From positions 1,571,001 to 1,635,000 of the forward strand of contig NZ_CP086235.1 of NCBI RefSeq assembly GCF_023612095.1: 64,000 nucleotides of DNA, given 5' to 3'. A program made the position numbers and the translations under genes. The notes under the pieces are model-generated. The model worked only from the letters and a program-made list of their open reading frames with translations. It was not told the origin of the DNA and ran no database searches. The DNA comes from Cytobacillus firmus (GTDB lineage Bacteria > Bacillota > Bacilli > Bacillales > Cytobacillaceae). Positions 1 through 7,617 of this stretch are shown here, one piece after another (position 1 is the stretch's first letter; each line of letters begins with the position of its first letter).

Positions 1-2
1 TA

Positions 3-381
3 AATGGTTTCCGCTCGGTGTCCAAAAGAATTGATCTTGGAAAACGTCTGGCAGAAATATTATTTGACACAAGTTATTATGACGACGTGTATGAATTTGC
101 TTTAAGGACGGTTCATACGGGTTCAGAGGAACGATTATGAGAAATACTTTAATGGAAGCAAACGGAGAACTACTCCTTTCTTACGCTGTACATACCCAAT
201 AATCACTCATCACATACATCAATTTAATGATTGGTCTGTCAAAAAACGCATAAAGAGTAAATGGACATCAGAATCGGTTGTCCTAAAACATCCCGTCCAT
301 ATTACAAAATGGTATTTGCATAAGCAGGCCCAGCTTCACAAGGCTGCCAGGCTGGGAAAAATATTTCGCTCAATTTGCTAA
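3..381 (+). pseudogene. C-terminal part of YppC-like (DUF2515) protein, frameshifted
   Basis: The window opens inside a reading frame that continues from upstream and stops at 138-140 after the residues HTGSEERL. In the next frame, reading 'S' and then RNDYEKY restores HTGSRNDY and continues to a stop at 379-381, adding about 85 residues that include ITHHI and NDW. From memory, HTGSR-DY is a conserved element near the end of DUF2515/YppC proteins. YppC also precedes yppD/E/F/G in B. subtilis, as here. The break lies around 120-130 and needs one base removed, the opposite sign to the other frameshifts in this window. It may be a sequencing error or real decay. The function of the family is unknown. 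Confidence 0.5.
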
Positions 382-399
382 CAGAATAATACTGCAAAC

Positions 400-427
400 A
401 AAAAAGCAAGGGGTCCCTTGCTTTTTT
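400..427. terminator. Bidirectional intrinsic terminator
   Basis: AAGCAAGGG and CCCTTGCTT form a perfect stem with a minimal loop. An A-run precedes it and a T-run follows it, so it can end both the YppC-like gene on the plus strand and the SspM-like gene on the minus strand. Confidence 0.8.
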
Positions 428-496
428 AGTGTCTGCATTAAGCTCCAGTGCCTGCCAGTCGAGATCAGAAGCCAATCCGCTTCCGTTTTTCTTCTG

Positions 497-604
497 TTAA
501 GTTGAAGGGCGGTCAGGACCTTCAAGCTTCTTGTTGCCATAGCCAGCTTTTGTTTCTTCCAGCTTTTTTGGCTGAACTTTATTTTGTTTTTCTTTTTTTG
601 CCAT
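497..604 (-). CDS. sspM: Small acid-soluble spore protein, SspM-like
   Basis: This 35-residue, very basic peptide starts MAKKEKQN and ends in GPDRPST. The closing (K)KLxGPxRPST signature is, from memory, that of the minor small acid-soluble spore protein SspM of B. subtilis, which is also about 34 residues long. Such proteins are made in the forespore and stored in the spore core. The start at 604 is set by a strong GGAGGTG about 8 bases upstream. A longer in-frame extension exists but lacks a ribosome binding site. The gene runs opposite to its neighbours and has its own terminator at 400-427. A forespore sigma factor (F or G) would be expected, but I could not assign the promoter confidently. 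Confidence 0.7.
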   Translation of the reverse strand: MAKKEKQNKVQPKKLEETKAGYGNKKLEGPDRPST

Positions 605-849
605 AACAGAACACCTCCGTTCATTAGTTTGTTCAATGTTGTGATTTTCATTCTTCGGAGGCTGTCGAAACCTTGGCGCTTCTATGCAAATAAGTACTTT
701 CTTTGGCGAATCACTTCTAGTTTTGTCATGCATGGAGGAAACCCTCAGGGAAGATAGAATTTATGTAGGCACAAAGCAAATTTTCACTGTATCCTTCGTT
801 GTATTTATAGCAGATGGCAAGGAGAAAAAGAAATCGGGAGGTTTTTTGA

Positions 850-1113
850 ATGCAGGGAAAAATGGTAGAAAAAGAAGAATTGCTGGCCATGCTTTCGGAA
901 ATATACGATCAGCTTGAAGTGCTTGAAAATGTACTGGAGTCTAATTTGTCGGGACTTCGGCAGGATTGGTATTATGAACAGTCAGAGAAAATAGAGGCTT
1001 GTGAAAGCAGACTCGAAGTGATTGAAGAAGATATGACGGCAATCAGGTCTGAGACAGACAGTTTAGAAAGCGCAAAAAAATCAGCACGAATGAAGCTTGA
1101 ACTCGGCTTCTAA
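850..1113 (+). CDS. Small coiled-coil protein, positional equivalent of YppD
   Basis: The 87-residue product is acidic, Glu/Leu-rich and almost entirely predicted helix (EIYDQLEVLENVLES, then ESRLEVIEEDMTAI), consistent with a short coiled coil. No signal peptide, membrane segment or catalytic motif is visible. It lies between the YppC-like fragment and yppE, as yppD does in B. subtilis, and its length is similar to the roughly 80 residues of YppD. GGGAGG at 837-842 with normal spacing supports the ATG at 850; the internal ATG at 862 has poorer spacing. A hairpin terminator follows directly. The function is unknown. Confidence 0.65.
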   Translation: MQGKMVEKEELLAMLSEIYDQLEVLENVLESNLSGLRQDWYYEQSEKIEACESRLEVIEEDMTAIRSETDSLESAKKSARMKLELGF

Positions 1114-1138
1114 GTGGAATAGAATAGCAGTATCCTTC

Positions 1139-1171
1139 AGTAGCTAAAATTGACTAGCTACTTTTATTTTT
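1139..1171 (+). terminator. Intrinsic terminator or attenuator between yppD-like gene and yppE
   Basis: AGTAGCTA pairs with TAGCTACT across an 8-base loop and is followed by TTTATTTTT. It ends only about 14 bases before the yppE start codon, with the yppE ribosome binding site on the T-run edge, so yppE depends on read-through or on a promoter just upstream of the hairpin. Confidence 0.7.
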
Positions 1172-1184
1172 GGAGATGAAGCCC

Positions 1185-1562
1185 ATGGTAAATGAAAATT
1201 CCCTGCTGCAAATGACAGAACTGCTGCTTGAATATATGGAGATCTCGGACAGCAGGTATAAAAAGGTTAAGGAATCAGGTGAAAAGGGTGATTTTTATAA
1301 TGAAGTCAAACCTTTTGCTGATGAGGTTAAATCCATAAATGACAGATGGAAAGAAGAAGCCCGGGAGTGGATTAGCATCCATAAACCGCGAAATCTTTAT
1401 TCACAGCAAATTGAATCTGCTTCTGAACATATTGAAATGGTTTCCATTCAGGCATTTTTTCCTGAAACAAGCAGAACAAGATTCATTAATTATGTTAATT
1501 CGGCTGTGTATGTGTTAAAGCAGTTGATAATATTATTAAGTGATGAAAAAAAGGGAACCTGA
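1185..1562 (+). CDS. yppE: YppE family protein (DUF1798)
   Basis: A 125-residue soluble helical protein matching the length (about 123) and context of YppE, a DUF1798 four-helix protein of unknown function. Sequence supports include the helical N-terminus LLQMTELLLEYMEISD, a basic stretch RWKEEAREWISIHKPRN and the hydrophobic C-terminal helix AVYVLKQLIILLSD. The ATG at 1185 is preferred over a TTG at 1170, because GGAG at 1172-1175 is well spaced for the ATG and would fall inside the longer version. It is followed by a bidirectional terminator shared with convergent yppF. Confidence 0.75.
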   Translation: MVNENSLLQMTELLLEYMEISDSRYKKVKESGEKGDFYNEVKPFADEVKSINDRWKEEAREWISIHKPRNLYSQQIESASEHIEMVSIQAFFPETSRTRFINYVNSAVYVLKQLIILLSDEKKGT

Positions 1563-1579
1563 ATCAGGCTCCCTTTTTC
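1550..1579. terminator. Bidirectional terminator between yppE and yppF
   Basis: AAAGGGAACCTGA and TCAGGCTCCCTTTTT form a long stem interrupted by one mismatch. The stem overlaps the yppE stop codon and serves the convergent yppF gene too. Confidence 0.75.
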
Positions 1580-1588
1580 ATTGAATTC

Positions 1589-1804
1589 TTATGCATTTAC
1601 TGAATCCTGGAGGGTATTATCTTTGTAGCTTTCTGGAACGGCCGCTCCTTGAGCTTCGAGCTCACGAACGAGATTTCGATAATCTGTACTGGAAATTTCA
1701 TTATGGATATAGGCCTTTTTAGCAAAATCCAATAATTCATTAACATTTTCAGGAGTATACTCCCGCAGCTGATGAAACTTCATTTGTAGTTCGTGAACAT
1801 TCAT
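1589..1804 (-). CDS. yppF: YppF family protein
   Basis: The 71-residue product contains YTPENVNELLDFAKKAYI followed by a Tyr/Leu-rich helix and ELEAQGA, the pattern I associate with YppF of B. subtilis (about 62 residues, function unknown). The start at 1804 is defined by a strong AGGAGG seven bases upstream; the frame continues upstream without a ribosome binding site. There is no membrane segment or signal. It is transcribed against yppE and yppG. Confidence 0.7.
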   Translation of the reverse strand: MNVHELQMKFHQLREYTPENVNELLDFAKKAYIHNEISSTDYRNLVRELEAQGAAVPESYKDNTLQDSVNA

Positions 1805-2122
1805 GATATTTCCTCCTCTGGAATAGATTCGCGGAGAAATTTCTTCCCCGCATCCGGTAAATGAAAAAGCGGACAAGAAACAATTTGTTTTTTTATATCC
1901 TAACATGAAAATTTATTTTTCATCGTTTTTAAAAAAATCAAACTTCCGACATCTTTCATCATTGTTAGACAAAAACGGAAAGCGCTTCCTTTTTTACTCA
2001 TTTTTAACTCCTTTCACATTCTGGGCAAATCATTCATATATTGTAATGGTGATAATACAAAGGCTACTGCCTGATATTATCAATAATATACTTATCTTAT
2101 TGAATGGGGAGGATGTTTGCCC
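1805..2122. other. Intergenic region between divergent yppF and yppG
   Basis: 318 bases that hold the yppF ribosome binding site at one end and GGGGAGG for yppG at 2106-2112 at the other. A short palindrome GGAAAGCGCTTCC lies around 1979-1991 and is partly cre-like, with three mismatches. An open frame through 1905-2138 has no ribosome binding site and atypical composition, and is not considered a gene. Confidence 0.5.
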
Positions 2123-2692
2123 ATGTTTGGCCGAGTAATGAATAGAACGAGCCATATGCAGCCATACGGCCATTTAAATCGAAATGTATACTATGATCCA
2201 TTTTATATGGGGACCAATGGCCAATATTATATGAGGCAGCAGCCATTGCAGAATTATAACCAAGCTGCCGAACAGTATAATCCTTATTATTCGCCTTTTA
2301 ACATGGAATACCAACAGCCGCAGCAAATGACAGGAATGCCGCAGAGTTTTCCGCACCAGCCCTATCCGCAGCAAAATTTTGATCCCGGATATTACTCACA
2401 TACAGGATCAAAAAATGCAGGTATTTTTCAGAATCCGTTAGAATCTGAAGATTATTATGGAAATCAGCCAAGCAAGCCAGCTGCTCCGCAAATGCCATAC
2501 ATGAATCCATATCCAAAGCAATCCTTTATTCCAAAACAGCCATCTGGTGTGCAAAGCATTATGAATTCATTTAAATCCCAGGATGGATCTCTGGATCTCA
2601 ATAAAATGGTGGACACAGCAGGCCAGATGATGTCTGCAGTCACGCAGGTATCATCCATGGTTAAAGGGATTGGCGGAATATTTAAAGCTTAA
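2123..2692 (+). CDS. yppG: YppG-like Gln/Tyr/Pro-rich protein
   Basis: A 189-residue protein of low complexity: residues 1-125 are rich in Gln, Tyr, Pro, Met and Asn (for example YNQAAEQYNPYYS and QQPQQM). The last 45 residues form a conserved-looking helical tail with QSIMNSFKSQDGSLDLNKMVDTAG ending in VKGIGGIFKA. Composition and position after yppF match YppG; B. subtilis YppG is shorter (about 125), so the low-complexity part is expanded. Such composition is common in spore-coat-associated proteins, but that role is inference. The ATG at 2123 has GGGGAGG ten bases upstream; a TTG at 2117 is too close to it. Confidence 0.7.
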   Translation: MFGRVMNRTSHMQPYGHLNRNVYYDPFYMGTNGQYYMRQQPLQNYNQAAEQYNPYYSPFNMEYQQPQQMTGMPQSFPHQPYPQQNFDPGYYSHTGSKNAGIFQNPLESEDYYGNQPSKPAAPQMPYMNPYPKQSFIPKQPSGVQSIMNSFKSQDGSLDLNKMVDTAGQMMSAVTQVSSMVKGIGGIFKA

Positions 2693-2700
2693 AGGATCAT

Positions 2701-2721
2701 GGCCGCACAGGCCTTTTTTTT
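2701..2721 (+). terminator. Short intrinsic terminator after yppG
   Basis: GGCC-GCACA-GGCC followed by eight T. The stem is only four base pairs but the T-run is strong. Confidence 0.5.
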
Positions 2722-2898
2722 ATGGTTTAAAAAAATCAGACTTGAAAAAAGATTAAATATATTTAAAAATAGAATAGCCGGTCTATTTTTAAAGGTATAT
2801 AGGGAATATTATCTATGAGAATTTAGTTGTATGATTGACAAAATTTAGATAAAAGTGAAAAAATAAAAAATGACTCTTAGTCATAAAGGGGGGGTAAT

Positions 2899-3762
2899 AT
2901 GGTTCGTGCTGTCCAGCAAATTTTTATTATATTTGTATTAATTTTAGTTCTAGCAGCTCTGCCAAAAATTATATCTGTTGATCCATTGAGCGGGAGTCTG
3001 CAATGGAGCTTCGAAAGTCTGCCGCATATTTATGGAGATTTTATTTCTGAAATAAGCAAGGGCAGCCTTGGTACCTATGAGCTTGGGATGCAGACACGTC
3101 CTATAGCCGGGGACATTGCTGATAACTTTTTTACCAGTCTCCTGATCGTATTGATTGCTGTAAATGCATCCTTAATTATAAGTCTAATTTTCGGGGTATT
3201 TATCAGCCGCTTCAGGCTTACTAAGCTTTTTGGGGCATTCATGAATATTCTTGCGGCCATACCTGACTTTATCATCATAGTGATGTCTATGATTCTTGCC
3301 GTTAAAATATATAAAATGACCGGTATCAGAGTGATTTCACTCAGGCCGGATGGAGGAGCCCTTAACACCTGGTTTCCCACAGTGCTTGCAGCGATTGCCC
3401 CGACACTATATTTATTTAAGCTCGTGTCGGTCAAATATTATCAGACAAGCGGGGAGGACTACATTAAGACTGCAGTTGCTAAAGGAATGGGCTTAAATTA
3501 CATAAACTTTCAGCATGTCTTCAAAAATTTAGAGCCATTTATCAAATCTGAACTTGTCAAAGTGATTTCCCTGGCTATTGGAAATCTCTTTATTATTGAA
3601 CATATTATGAATGTTTCCGGCATAACAAAATTCATTTTTCAGAGCAGCGGAGTTCAGCCGATTGCAATCGGCTTGTTTGCAATGCTTCTGATTTCTTTAA
3701 TTGTCTATATTTCTAATAGACTCATATTCTATCTGTTTAAACGGGGTTTTATCTATGAATAA
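2899..3762 (+). CDS. ABC transporter permease, DppB/OppB-like
   Basis: A 287-residue membrane protein with about six hydrophobic segments, an N-terminal helix followed by an extracytoplasmic loop, and the cytoplasmic EAA-type loop (YIKTAVAKGMGLNYI then FQHVFKN) through which BPD-type permeases contact their ATPase. This is the DppB/OppB family of peptide/nickel importers. AAGGGGGGG lies just ahead of the ATG. The next permease starts 8 bases before this one ends, so the two are translationally coupled and probably form the heterodimeric pore. No ATPase or solute-binding protein is encoded beside it, so its substrate and energising partner are unknown. Confidence 0.8.
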   Translation: MVRAVQQIFIIFVLILVLAALPKIISVDPLSGSLQWSFESLPHIYGDFISEISKGSLGTYELGMQTRPIAGDIADNFFTSLLIVLIAVNASLIISLIFGVFISRFRLTKLFGAFMNILAAIPDFIIIVMSMILAVKIYKMTGIRVISLRPDGGALNTWFPTVLAAIAPTLYLFKLVSVKYYQTSGEDYIKTAVAKGMGLNYINFQHVFKNLEPFIKSELVKVISLAIGNLFIIEHIMNVSGITKFIFQSSGVQPIAIGLFAMLLISLIVYISNRLIFYLFKRGFIYE

Positions 3763-6163
3763 GCTGATAAAAATAAATTACTCCTTAATTATCGGAACTG
3801 TTATGGTTACCGGCTTGCTTTTTCTTAGCATATTCGGGCCTATTCTGGCACCGCATTCATTAACATCGGTTTTAGAAACACAATATACAAACGGGAAGGT
3901 TCTGGCACCGCCAATGGAGCCTTTTGAATCCTCTTCCTATCCGCTGGGCACCGATAAATGGGGTTATGATATCTTATCCATGATTTTATATGGATTAAGG
4001 TACACTGTTTTTATTGCAGCTGCTGTGACTGTTATAAAAATGGCATTTGGAACAATTATCGGTTTGTATGCGGGCACCTTGAAAAGGACGCCAGGCTGGC
4101 TGATTGCTTTCGAAAATGCATGGAGCTATGTACCTCTGTTTCTTATCCTGTATTTTTTCCTTGCCCCAATAAGCTTCAACAGTACTCTTAAGCAAAATGT
4201 GTTAATTGTTTATTTTATTGTCATTGCGTCAGTCATCAGCATTCCAAGCATTGTATCTTCTGTAAGGCTTAAAACCGCACAGTTATATAAGTCTGTTTAT
4301 GTTGAAGCTGCAAAAGCCCTGGGGGCCGGAAAACACCGTCTGATCTGGAAGCATGTTTTTCCTCAGTTAAAGGAAACGTTCCTGGTAATGTTTATACTTG
4401 AAATTGTGTACGTAATCGCCCTTATGGGCCAGCTGGCACTAATAAATATATTTGTCGGCGGAACCATTATGAGATATGACCCCATCATCTTCCTTTCAGC
4501 AACAAAGGAACTGGCGGGATTGGTTGGTCAGGCAAGATTAAATATTTATGGCAGCACCCATATATTAATTGCACCATTAGCGGTCCTTTTACTTGCAACT
4601 GTGTCTTTCAGTCTGCTGGCAAATGGACTGAAGAACCGTTTTCAATCAAACTATCAGCGTACTCCCTGGATTAAGACTGGGCATGAGCCATTAATAAGGC
4701 CCTCCAGAAAACAATATGGCCGAAAAAAGAAATTCTGGTCATTATCCGGCCCTAAAGCCGGCTTTGCTGCATTAGTGATTGCTTTTGCAGGTGCAGGTGT
4801 CTATGCTGTGGCTGCAAAGAATTCAAATACAGGCGTCCAAAGCGGCAGCAAGGCGGATTATAAAATTGATCTGGAAATGAACGCTGAAGGCTATTTTACT
4901 GCTAATGCAAATATTCAGTTGAAAAACAAATCAGATAATAACTGGAATGAGCTTATCTTTTATTTCATTCCGAATGTTTTTAAAGAGGGACATTCATTTG
5001 ATTCTGTTGAAGGATCGTCTGAAGCGAAGATCGAAAAAGTGACAGTGAATGGGCAAAAAGCTTCTTTTAAGCTGGATGGTGATACGCTGACAATAAACTT
5101 AAAACCGGAAATGAAAGATAAAAGCAGACATAAGGTGGAGATCCAATATGGATTTACAGTCCCAGAGGGAGGCAGCCGTTTTTCAAAAGCAGGCACAAAT
5201 TATTATCTTGCTCAATGGTACCCAATGGCTGCAGTCTATCAAAAAGGCAAATGGAACAAAGAGCCTTATATGGAGGGGCTGGAAACATTTCATACAGGCT
5301 TCTCTGATTTCAAAGTTTCCTATAAGCTGCCTGATGGGTATTCCCTGGCTTCCACAGCAGAAATAGATCCGGCAAAAGGAAAAAATGAGGGGACAGTTAA
5401 AGCCAAAAAGGTCAGGGATTTCTTCATTGCAGTCATGAAGGATATGAAAGTTTATGAAACGGAAGCGCAAGACGGTGTGAAGGTCAGACTATTTTCAAAA
5501 GGGAATCATGACAAAAACCCGGAAGCATCGTTAACACTGGCTAAAAAAGCACTATCTTTCTATCAGAATAAAATTGGAGATTACCCGCATGAGCAGCTTG
5601 ATATTGTTTTGGATGAAGGGCAATTCATGGAATATCCCGGTATAGTCACTATAAATCCTTATATTGATGATAAAAGGTTTTATGATATTTCTATTGTCCA
5701 TGAAATTGCTCATCAGTATTTTTATGGAGCAGTAGCCAATGACCCATACAACAATGCGTGGATTGATGAAGGAATCACTGAATTTGCCACCTCTATGTAC
5801 TTCTATGCAGGACAAAATCAAGCTGAACAGCAGGCATTTGGCATCTCCCATTATCGGATGGAGGCAATTGAGGAAGCTGGTTTAGGCAGGCAATATTCAA
5901 ATGTGCCGGTTAATGAGGTAAAGCATACAGGATATATTTATGGTCAGCCTGCTCTGGAGATTTTACAAATGATTCAGGAAAAGTATACCTTGAAAGGGGA
6001 ATCTCCAAAGGAAGTGGGGATGCAGTTTTTGTCCGATTATTATCAGAAGTTCCGCTATAAAGAGGTAGATACGAAGGAGTTTATATCCTTCACAAAGGAT
6101 TACTTCAGTGTTCCGACAGGCTATTTCAATAATTGGATTGATACATCTAAACTGAACAGTTAA
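3755..6163 (+). CDS. DppC/OppC-like ABC permease fused to M1-type metallopeptidase
   Basis: An 802-residue protein in two parts. Residues 1-300 are a DppC/OppC-type permease with N-terminal membrane anchor, the PLGTDKWGYDIL element and an EAA loop (EAAKALGAGKHRLIWKHVFPQ begins at about 183). After a basic linker (RKQYGRKKKFW) comes an extra hydrophobic segment at about 336-354. Residues 365-802 are a gluzincin metallopeptidase of the M1-like group, with HEIAH at 649-653, zinc-ligand Glu672 (18 residues after the second His, in WIDEG), a GAMEN-like EYPGIV and a later YIYGQPA tyrosine region. The permease C-terminus should be cytoplasmic, so the seventh segment would place the peptidase outside. 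The reading frame through the junction is continuous, with no internal start site. It overlaps the upstream permease by 8 bases. The fusion is unusual for an importer permease. Confidence 0.8.
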   Translation: MNKLIKINYSLIIGTVMVTGLLFLSIFGPILAPHSLTSVLETQYTNGKVLAPPMEPFESSSYPLGTDKWGYDILSMILYGLRYTVFIAAAVTVIKMAFGTIIGLYAGTLKRTPGWLIAFENAWSYVPLFLILYFFLAPISFNSTLKQNVLIVYFIVIASVISIPSIVSSVRLKTAQLYKSVYVEAAKALGAGKHRLIWKHVFPQLKETFLVMFILEIVYVIALMGQLALINIFVGGTIMRYDPIIFLSATKELAGLVGQARLNIYGSTHILIAPLAVLLLATVSFSLLANGLKNRFQSNYQRTPWIKTGHEPLIRPSRKQYGRKKKFWSLSGPKAGFAALVIAFAGAGVYAVAAKNSNTGVQSGSKADYKIDLEMNAEGYFTANANIQLKNKSDNNWNELIFYFIPNVFKEGHSFDSVEGSSEAKIEKVTVNGQKASFKLDGDTLTINLKPEMKDKSRHKVEIQYGFTVPEGGSRFSKAGTNYYLAQWYPMAAVYQKGKWNKEPYMEGLETFHTGFSDFKVSYKLPDGYSLASTAEIDPAKGKNEGTVKAKKVRDFFIAVMKDMKVYETEAQDGVKVRLFSKGNHDKNPEASLTLAKKALSFYQNKIGDYPHEQLDIVLDEGQFMEYPGIVTINPYIDDKRFYDISIVHEIAHQYFYGAVANDPYNNAWIDEGITEFATSMYFYAGQNQAEQQAFGISHYRMEAIEEAGLGRQYSNVPVNEVKHTGYIYGQPALEILQMIQEKYTLKGESPKEVGMQFLSDYYQKFRYKEVDTKEFISFTKDYFSVPTGYFNNWIDTSKLNS

Positions 6164-6183
6164 GCCCAGCTTAGATAACCCAA

Positions 6184-6220
6184 ACAAAAACAAGCAGGCA
6201 TGATACTGCTTGTTTTTGTT
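6184..6220. terminator. Bidirectional terminator
   Basis: AAAAACAAGCAG pairs with CTGCTTGTTTTT across GCATGATA. A-run before and T-run after let it serve the fusion gene and the convergent Hsp20 gene. Confidence 0.85.
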
Positions 6221-6250
6221 TAACCAGATTTTATAAAAGTGCAGCCAGAA

Positions 6251-6721
6251 TCACTTCTCATCGATCAGGATTCTTTTTCCCTGCTGCTTAGGTACTGTAA
6301 TTTGCAAGAGGCCATTTTGGTAAACCGCTTTTACTTTCTTTTCATTAACTGGCTGTGGAAGCGGAATTGTCCGGCTGGAACGCTGCATGCTTTGCTGCCT
6401 GCGGAAAATTTTGTTTTTTTCATCTTCTTCCGTTATTATCTCAGAGGATTTAACTGAAATGGTTATATAATTATCCAGGATATCAATCTGTATTTGCTCT
6501 TTATTTATTCCCGGAAGTTCCGCACTAATGATGTGTTCCTTTTCAGTTTCAGCAACATCAACATGGAAGGAAGAAGAAGCCGGGAAGGGATTTTTAAAGA
6601 AATCATCCATTGTCTGCAGAAATCCTCTGCCAGGTTTTTCATGGAAAAGCTGATTCATTGATCTCATCAAATCCCCAAATGGTTCGTTTCGATCCTTTTT
6701 CTTTGGATCCTCCATATCCAT
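6251..6721 (-). CDS. Hsp20/alpha-crystallin small heat-shock protein
   Basis: The 156-residue protein has a variable N-terminal arm rich in Phe/Met (about 1-50), an alpha-crystallin domain (about 52-145, with ISAELPGINKEQIQI and a closing YQNGLLQITVPK) and a C-terminal ILI anchor motif just before the end. These are the hallmarks of an ATP-independent holdase that binds unfolding proteins in the cytoplasm. GAGGGG precedes the ATG at 6721. B. subtilis relatives include YocM and the coat-associated CotP; the sequence does not let me choose. The gene stands alone between the fusion permease and the Crp/Fnr gene. No CIRCE or clear sigma-B promoter was seen. Confidence 0.85.
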   Translation of the reverse strand: MDMEDPKKKDRNEPFGDLMRSMNQLFHEKPGRGFLQTMDDFFKNPFPASSSFHVDVAETEKEHIISAELPGINKEQIQIDILDNYITISVKSSEIITEEDEKNKIFRRQQSMQRSSRTIPLPQPVNEKKVKAVYQNGLLQITVPKQQGKRILIDEK

Positions 6722-6803
6722 CCATCCCCTCTCAAACAGGATTTTTCAACATATCGTATGCCGCCTATTGGGTGGATGTTCCTGTTGAATAATCAGGAAA
6801 AAG

Positions 6804-6830
6804 AAAAAACCGCAAGTTGCGGTTTTAAAA
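6804..6830 (-). terminator. Terminator of the Crp/Fnr gene
   Basis: AAACCGCAA pairs with TTGCGGTTT; on the minus strand the stem follows the stop codon directly and leads into a T-run. The A-run on the other side makes it potentially bidirectional. Confidence 0.75.
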
Positions 6831-7516
6831 TATTGTCTCTAATAGTTGATCAGGGTTTATGATTAAATGTCCATCCTGGTCTGTTTCAATTAACATTTCT
6901 TTTTTCATTTTGGTTAAAGTCCTGCTGACCGTTTCCCTTGTGGTGCCAATCATATTAGCCAGGTCTTTATTGGTAAAGTCCCCTTTTAAAACAAAAGTGC
7001 CGTTTTCAAGCTTTTTTCCATGCATTTTGGCAAGCCGGATAAGCAATTTAATGATTTGCTCGTAAGTATTGTTTAAAATTTGCGATTCCAGGCGCTCCTG
7101 CAGATCGACAATCTTCTCGCCAAGGACTTTAAACACCTTAATACATAACTCCGGATTTTCTATAAGCACCTTTTCAAATTGCGAAATGGGCACAACTACG
7201 AGCTGAGCGTTTTCCAGCACCTCGGAAAAAGCCGGGTACCCGCCTTTTCTAAAGAATCCCACGTGAGGGAACATCTCGCCTTTTGCCAGGATGGCAACAA
7301 TCTGTTCTTTACCACTAATATCACTTCTATAAATCTTAACTCTGCCGTTGTTAATAAAATAAACATTATCCAGCGGGTCGTCCTGCAGAAAAACATGACT
7401 TCCTTTTTCCATTCCCGTGATATGGATATCTCAACTACTTTATCCAGTTCTTCGCTGTTCAGCTCTTTAAAAAGAGAGAACTGGGAAAGAACTGCCTTAA
7501 TTTCTTCTGTTTTCAT
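6825..7516 (-). CDS. Crp/Fnr family transcription regulator (apparent frameshift)
   Basis: Two frames join into a normal 230-residue Crp/Fnr regulator if one A is added to the five-base run at 7404-7408 (T on the plus strand): SREWKK then continues GSHVFLQDDPLDNVYFINNG. The N-terminal part is the cyclic-nucleotide-type beta-roll (about 1-120), then the dimer helix and a C-terminal winged helix (about 150-225). The recognition helix GTTRETVSR keeps the Arg-Glu...Arg triad that reads GTGA half-sites in Crp/Fnr proteins. No cluster of cysteines typical of Bacillus Fnr iron-sulfur binding is present (only ELC), so the signal is unknown. AGGTGG precedes the ATG at 7516. Matching palindromes precede the ba3 oxidase and DUF2249 operons. 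The break is probably a homopolymer sequencing error. Confidence 0.8.
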
Positions 7517-7617
7517 AATCCACCTCTTGCTTCTGTCCTATTAAGCTTATTGTAACAAAAAATATTAATAACGTTTATATTAAGAAAAGCTTATTTTAAT
7601 AATCCCTGCTGGGTCAT

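Noticed and set aside
1979..1991. cre-like palindrome GGAAAGCGCTTCC before yppG
   Set aside because: Three mismatches at conserved cre positions and no link of yppG to carbon metabolism.
1905..2138. Open frame of 77 codons between yppF and yppG
   Set aside because: No ribosome binding site, overlap with the true yppG start, unusual composition; a chance frame in AT-rich DNA.
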